A stretch of 64,000 nt of DNA from Noviluteimonas sp052115395. Lineage in GTDB: Bacteria > Pseudomonadota > Gammaproteobacteria > Xanthomonadales > Xanthomonadaceae. A program made the position numbers and the translations under genes. Below the pieces are notes generated by a model, which worked only from the letters and a program-made list of their open reading frames with translations, did not search any database and had not been told where the DNA came from. The stretch lies in the NCBI GenBank assembly GCA_052115395.1, contig JBFRGO010000003.1, one strand, 5' to 3'. This document shows positions 61,259 to 64,000 of the stretch, one piece after another. Numbering within the stretch: position 1 is the stretch's first letter; each line of letters opens with the position of its first letter.

Positions 61259-63226
61259 ATGAATGCAATGGTGCGCGCCGCGCTCGCATGCGCATGCGCA
61301 GGAATCGTGGCGGCCGTTGCGTTCGCGGCATTTCGCGATGGCGATGCACCGAGTGCAAAAACCACTGCGGGAAGCGCAGTCGCCACGCCGCGCACGCCGG
61401 CCGCGCCATCGCGCATGACCGGCACCGTCGCGGAGATCCTGAGTTCGCCGACGGGCCCGCTCTCGGTCGAACCCACCGTGCCGCGGCCCGACACCAAGCC
61501 GTGCGTCGTGACCTTGTTCACCGACGAGAACCTGATGAGTTATCCGGGTTTCGACTACAGCCCGCCGGCGGATTGCCCGCGCCCGTGGTCCAAGATCGTG
61601 CTCGAGATGGACATGACGCCCGTTCGCCGCACCGGGACCATCGCCAACATCAAGATTTCGCTGGACGGTGGCGCCGAGCTCGTCGGCTCGACGTTCTACT
61701 CGCGCCACTGGGACCTCTTCGTCGGCGCGCCGCAGATCAGTGCGACCACGCCGAGATGGCACGTCGAACGAGATCTCACGCATTACGCGGCGTTGCTGGC
61801 CGAACCCGAAGACCTCTTCGGTTCGGTCTCGCACACCTGGGACAACAGCGGCGTGGGCATCGACGACGACGAAGTGGTCGGCAGCGCCCGCATCCTGTTC
61901 TATCCGCCGAGCGTCGCCAATCCCGCGCCGCGCGTTCCCGACGCGGTGCTCGCCGATGGGTTCCCGTACCTGATGCCGCGCAACATCGTGCGCGCCTACG
62001 TGGAAGTGATCGCGCAAGGGATCGACGACACCGAGTCGGTCGGCAGCGATCGCTACTGGTACACCTGCCTGCCCGATCGCGTGCTGGCGACGCATCCGGG
62101 CTTGATGAATCCCTTCGCCATCGGCGATGTCTGGGGCGGCGTGCTCAGCAGCTCGGACAACGGGTGCGGGGGTGGCAGTTATCGACAGGTGATCGTGCTG
62201 ATCGACGGCGCGCCGGTCGGCACCGCGCCCTTGATGCCGTGGTTGCCGAACAACGTGCATCGGCGGTTCCCCGACACGCTCGATCCGCCGCTGCCCGCCG
62301 TGCAGGCGCTCAATTTCATGCCCTACCACGTGGACATCACGCCCTTCGCCGCGCTGCTCAATTCCGGCACGCGCCACATGTTGACGCTGCGCGTGTTCGG
62401 CGACACCGCCGGGTCGTTCACGTCGAACGCGACGCTGAGCGGGAAGATGTTCATCTATCGCGATCCCAAGCGCGCGATCGTGCCCGGGAAACTCACCGCC
62501 TACGTCATGGCGCCGGCGATCGCCAGCCCGACGGGCGCGCAGTCGTTCACGCGCACCGGCGACGTGTTGCAGGGCACGGTGGTCACCCACAACGACCGCA
62601 CCTGGATGACCGAAGGCAACGTCGACACGAGCGAGGGGCTGATCACCACGCGCGTGCTGGGGCGCAACCGCTTCGACAATTGGCAGGCCCTGTACGTCGA
62701 TGGCGATACGTATCCGAACTACCGCGGCTACGCGCAATACACCGTGCTGGACAGCTGGGCCGACCAAGTCAGCGTCCGCATGTCCGGCGCTTCGATCATC
62801 GCGCTCGACGCGCGCTCGCTCCATCAGCCCTTGCAGCTGTTCTACGCATTGACCGGCCACATGGAGCCGACGGACGAGGGAGGCTATTGGGGCGCGTATC
62901 TCCAGGGCGCGGTCCTCGCCGACCAGACCCGCGACATCCGCGCAGAGCACTGGCGCGGCGCCACGCACTACACCAGCAACCTGCACGACCACTTCCACGG
63001 GGAGCGTTTCCACGATTTCCTCGCCGGCACCGACAGCGGTTGGCTGTCGCGGCGCGAGTATTCGTTCGTCGATTCGCTCGCCAGCTGCTTCCGGGCGAAG
63101 AGAACCTCGGCGATGGGCGTGCTGGCGACCTCCGACACGGGCGTGGGCTGCGCGGGCGGCATCAACGACGTCCTCTGGCACGCGCGGCCGGATGGATCGC
63201 CGGAGATGATGGGGTGGGCGGAGTGA
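61259..63226 (+). CDS. Secreted PNGase A-like peptide N-glycanase
   Basis: A 655-residue exported protein resembling plant/fungal peptide-N4-(N-acetyl-beta-glucosaminyl)asparagine amidase A, which removes N-glycans from glycoproteins. A signal (MNAMVRAALACACAGIVAAV) is followed by a linker and the PNGase A N-terminal pattern: DTKPCVVTLF, FDYSPPADCPRPWSKIVLEM, then VERDLTHYAALLAEPEDL and SARILFYPPS. Two-domain layout and length fit the family. AGGAG lies at a normal distance from the ATG at 61259. Homologues exist in bacteria but are uncommon; the enzyme would act on external glycoproteins. Conserved catalytic acidic residues cannot be confirmed without alignment. Confidence 0.86.
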   Translation: MNAMVRAALACACAGIVAAVAFAAFRDGDAPSAKTTAGSAVATPRTPAAPSRMTGTVAEILSSPTGPLSVEPTVPRPDTKPCVVTLFTDENLMSYPGFDYSPPADCPRPWSKIVLEMDMTPVRRTGTIANIKISLDGGAELVGSTFYSRHWDLFVGAPQISATTPRWHVERDLTHYAALLAEPEDLFGSVSHTWDNSGVGIDDDEVVGSARILFYPPSVANPAPRVPDAVLADGFPYLMPRNIVRAYVEVIAQGIDDTESVGSDRYWYTCLPDRVLATHPGLMNPFAIGDVWGGVLSSSDNGCGGGSYRQVIVLIDGAPVGTAPLMPWLPNNVHRRFPDTLDPPLPAVQALNFMPYHVDITPFAALLNSGTRHMLTLRVFGDTAGSFTSNATLSGKMFIYRDPKRAIVPGKLTAYVMAPAIASPTGAQSFTRTGDVLQGTVVTHNDRTWMTEGNVDTSEGLITTRVLGRNRFDNWQALYVDGDTYPNYRGYAQYTVLDSWADQVSVRMSGASIIALDARSLHQPLQLFYALTGHMEPTDEGGYWGAYLQGAVLADQTRDIRAEHWRGATHYTSNLHDHFHGERFHDFLAGTDSGWLSRREYSFVDSLASCFRAKRTSAMGVLATSDTGVGCAGGINDVLWHARPDGSPEMMGWAE

Positions 63227-63287
63227 GCACCCTCACCCCCGAGCGTCTAAACTCCGCGTCCCGTTTCCCGCAAAAGCACCCAAGCCC

Positions 63288-63845
63288 ATGGCGCTCAAGG
63301 CCACTGTCGTCAAGGCCGAGCTCCAGCTCAGCGACCTGGACCGGCACCACTACGCGACCTATCCGCTCACCGTTGCCCAGCATCCCTCGGAGACCGACCA
63401 GCGGCTGATGGTGCGGCTGGTCGCCTTCGCGCTGTATGCCGATGAGCGCCTGGAGTTCGGGCGCGGCCTGAGCAACGAGGAAGAACCCGATCTGTGGCGG
63501 CGCGATTACACCGGACAGATCGAACAGTGGATCGACCTCGGGCAGCCCGATGAATCGCGCATCCGCAAGGCCTGCGGCCGCGCGCGGCAGGTCATCGTCG
63601 TGAACTACGCCGGCCGCGCCGCCGACCTGTGGTGGGACAAGATTTCCGGCGGGCTCTCGCGCGTGGGCAATCTCACCGTCCTGGACATCGATGGCGCGAC
63701 CGTCGACGCGCTGGCCGCGATGTTCCAGCGCAGCATGCAACTCAACGCGCTGATCCAGGACGGCGAGCTGCAATTGATGGGCGATGCGGGCACGGTGAAC
63801 CTGCGCCCGCGCGTTCGCATGGCCCCGGCTGCGAGAGCGGCCTGA
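63288..63845 (+). CDS. yaeQ: YaeQ-family protein
   Basis: A 185-residue YaeQ protein. It begins MALKATVVKAELQLSDLDRH and has VRLVAFALYADERLEFGRGL, the GQPDESRIRKACGRARQVIV core and the C-terminal LNALIQDGELQLMGDAG. YaeQ has a PD-(D/E)xK-like fold but no established nuclease activity; a role in expression of some secreted proteins has been suggested elsewhere. It sits between the PNGase A-like gene (61 bp) and an FAD protein gene (15 bp), possibly one transcript with the latter. Confidence 0.93.
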   Translation: MALKATVVKAELQLSDLDRHHYATYPLTVAQHPSETDQRLMVRLVAFALYADERLEFGRGLSNEEEPDLWRRDYTGQIEQWIDLGQPDESRIRKACGRARQVIVVNYAGRAADLWWDKISGGLSRVGNLTVLDIDGATVDALAAMFQRSMQLNALIQDGELQLMGDAGTVNLRPRVRMAPAARAA

Positions 63846-63860
63846 TCGCGGGCCGCGCGC

Positions 63861-64000
63861 ATGGCCGGGCATTTCGACGTCGTGATCATCGGCGGCGGCG
63901 CCGCCGGGCTGATGTGCGCGTTGACCGCGGGCCGACGCGGCAAGCGCGTGTTGGTCGTCGAGCACGCCAACCGGGTCGGCAAGAAGATCCTGATGTCCGG
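63861..64000 (+). CDS. HI0933-like FAD-dependent oxidoreductase (5' part only)
   Basis: The visible 46 residues start MAGHFDVVIIGGGAAGLMCA and continue with RRGKRVLVVEHANRVGKKIL. The dinucleotide motif GGGAAG and the following glutamate and GKKIL segment match the HI0933/YhiN family of flavoproteins. It runs off the right edge. It starts 15 bases after yaeQ. Confidence 0.85.
   Translation, partial: MAGHFDVVIIGGGAAGLMCALTAGRRGKRVLVVEHANRVGKKILMS

Overview
The window is GC-rich bacterial DNA. Its gene content suggests a gammaproteobacterium of the Xanthomonadaceae, most likely Lysobacter or a close relative. This is inference from gene families only: a liu-type leucine/isovalerate catabolic cluster, a FeoAB operon with a small Cys-rich third gene, a bactofilin, fused isobutyryl-CoA mutase, EptA, an M36 protease, a PNGase A-like enzyme, a TonB receptor, YaeQ and a RIO kinase. 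No rRNA, tRNA, CRISPR array, transposase or integrase was seen.

Layout. 1-5.9 kb: a tightly overlapping leftward operon (liuC, liuD, liuE and a PAS-GGDEF-EAL protein cut by the window edge). 5.9-8.3 kb: rightward feoA-feoB plus a small Cys-rich membrane protein. 8.3-15.7 kb: leftward zinc-ribbon protein, bactofilin, liuB, two Ala-rich lipoproteins, thiolase, liuA and leucine dehydrogenase, punctuated by three strong hairpin terminators. Leucine dehydrogenase, LiuA, LiuB/LiuD, LiuC, LiuE and thiolase cover most of leucine breakdown to acetyl-CoA; the branched-chain keto acid dehydrogenase and an acetoacetate-activating enzyme are not in the window. 16-19.5 kb: a MocR-type regulator divergent from a coupled GST / beta-lactamase-fold / cupin operon. 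19.6-25.1 kb: small exported proteins around icmF.

25.2-38.2 kb is an accessory region with lower-GC, less codon-biased genes. It holds a three-gene module with a PD-(D/E)xK-like nuclease, facing a ParA plus helix-extension-helix-like pair; small orphan genes, including a RelB-like antitoxin; a degenerate 42-bp minisatellite; a four-gene set with a secreted trypsin-like lipoprotein and two unrecognised proteins; and a HEPN-like gene between an Mrr-membrane protein and the broken tail of a second copy. This is the best place to look for an undescribed system.

38.5-64 kb is mostly ordinary chromosome: EptA, a lipoprotein with a decayed metallo-beta-lactamase fold, M36 protease, COQ7-like hydroxylase, quinone oxidoreductase, FAD protein, EF-hand and glycine-zipper envelope proteins, RluA-type pseudouridine synthase, two TPR regulators/scaffolds, tandem secreted paralogues, RIO kinase, TonB receptor, PNGase A-like amidase, YaeQ and the start of a HI0933-like flavoprotein.

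The most striking non-genic feature is a dispersed element of about 163 bp (seven copies, 19.5-53.3 kb). It has three hairpins. The outer arms of the largest (49 bp) differ between copies by paired changes that keep the palindrome, and the first hairpin also shows paired changes. One copy lacks the 49-bp palindrome, as though it had been cleanly excised.
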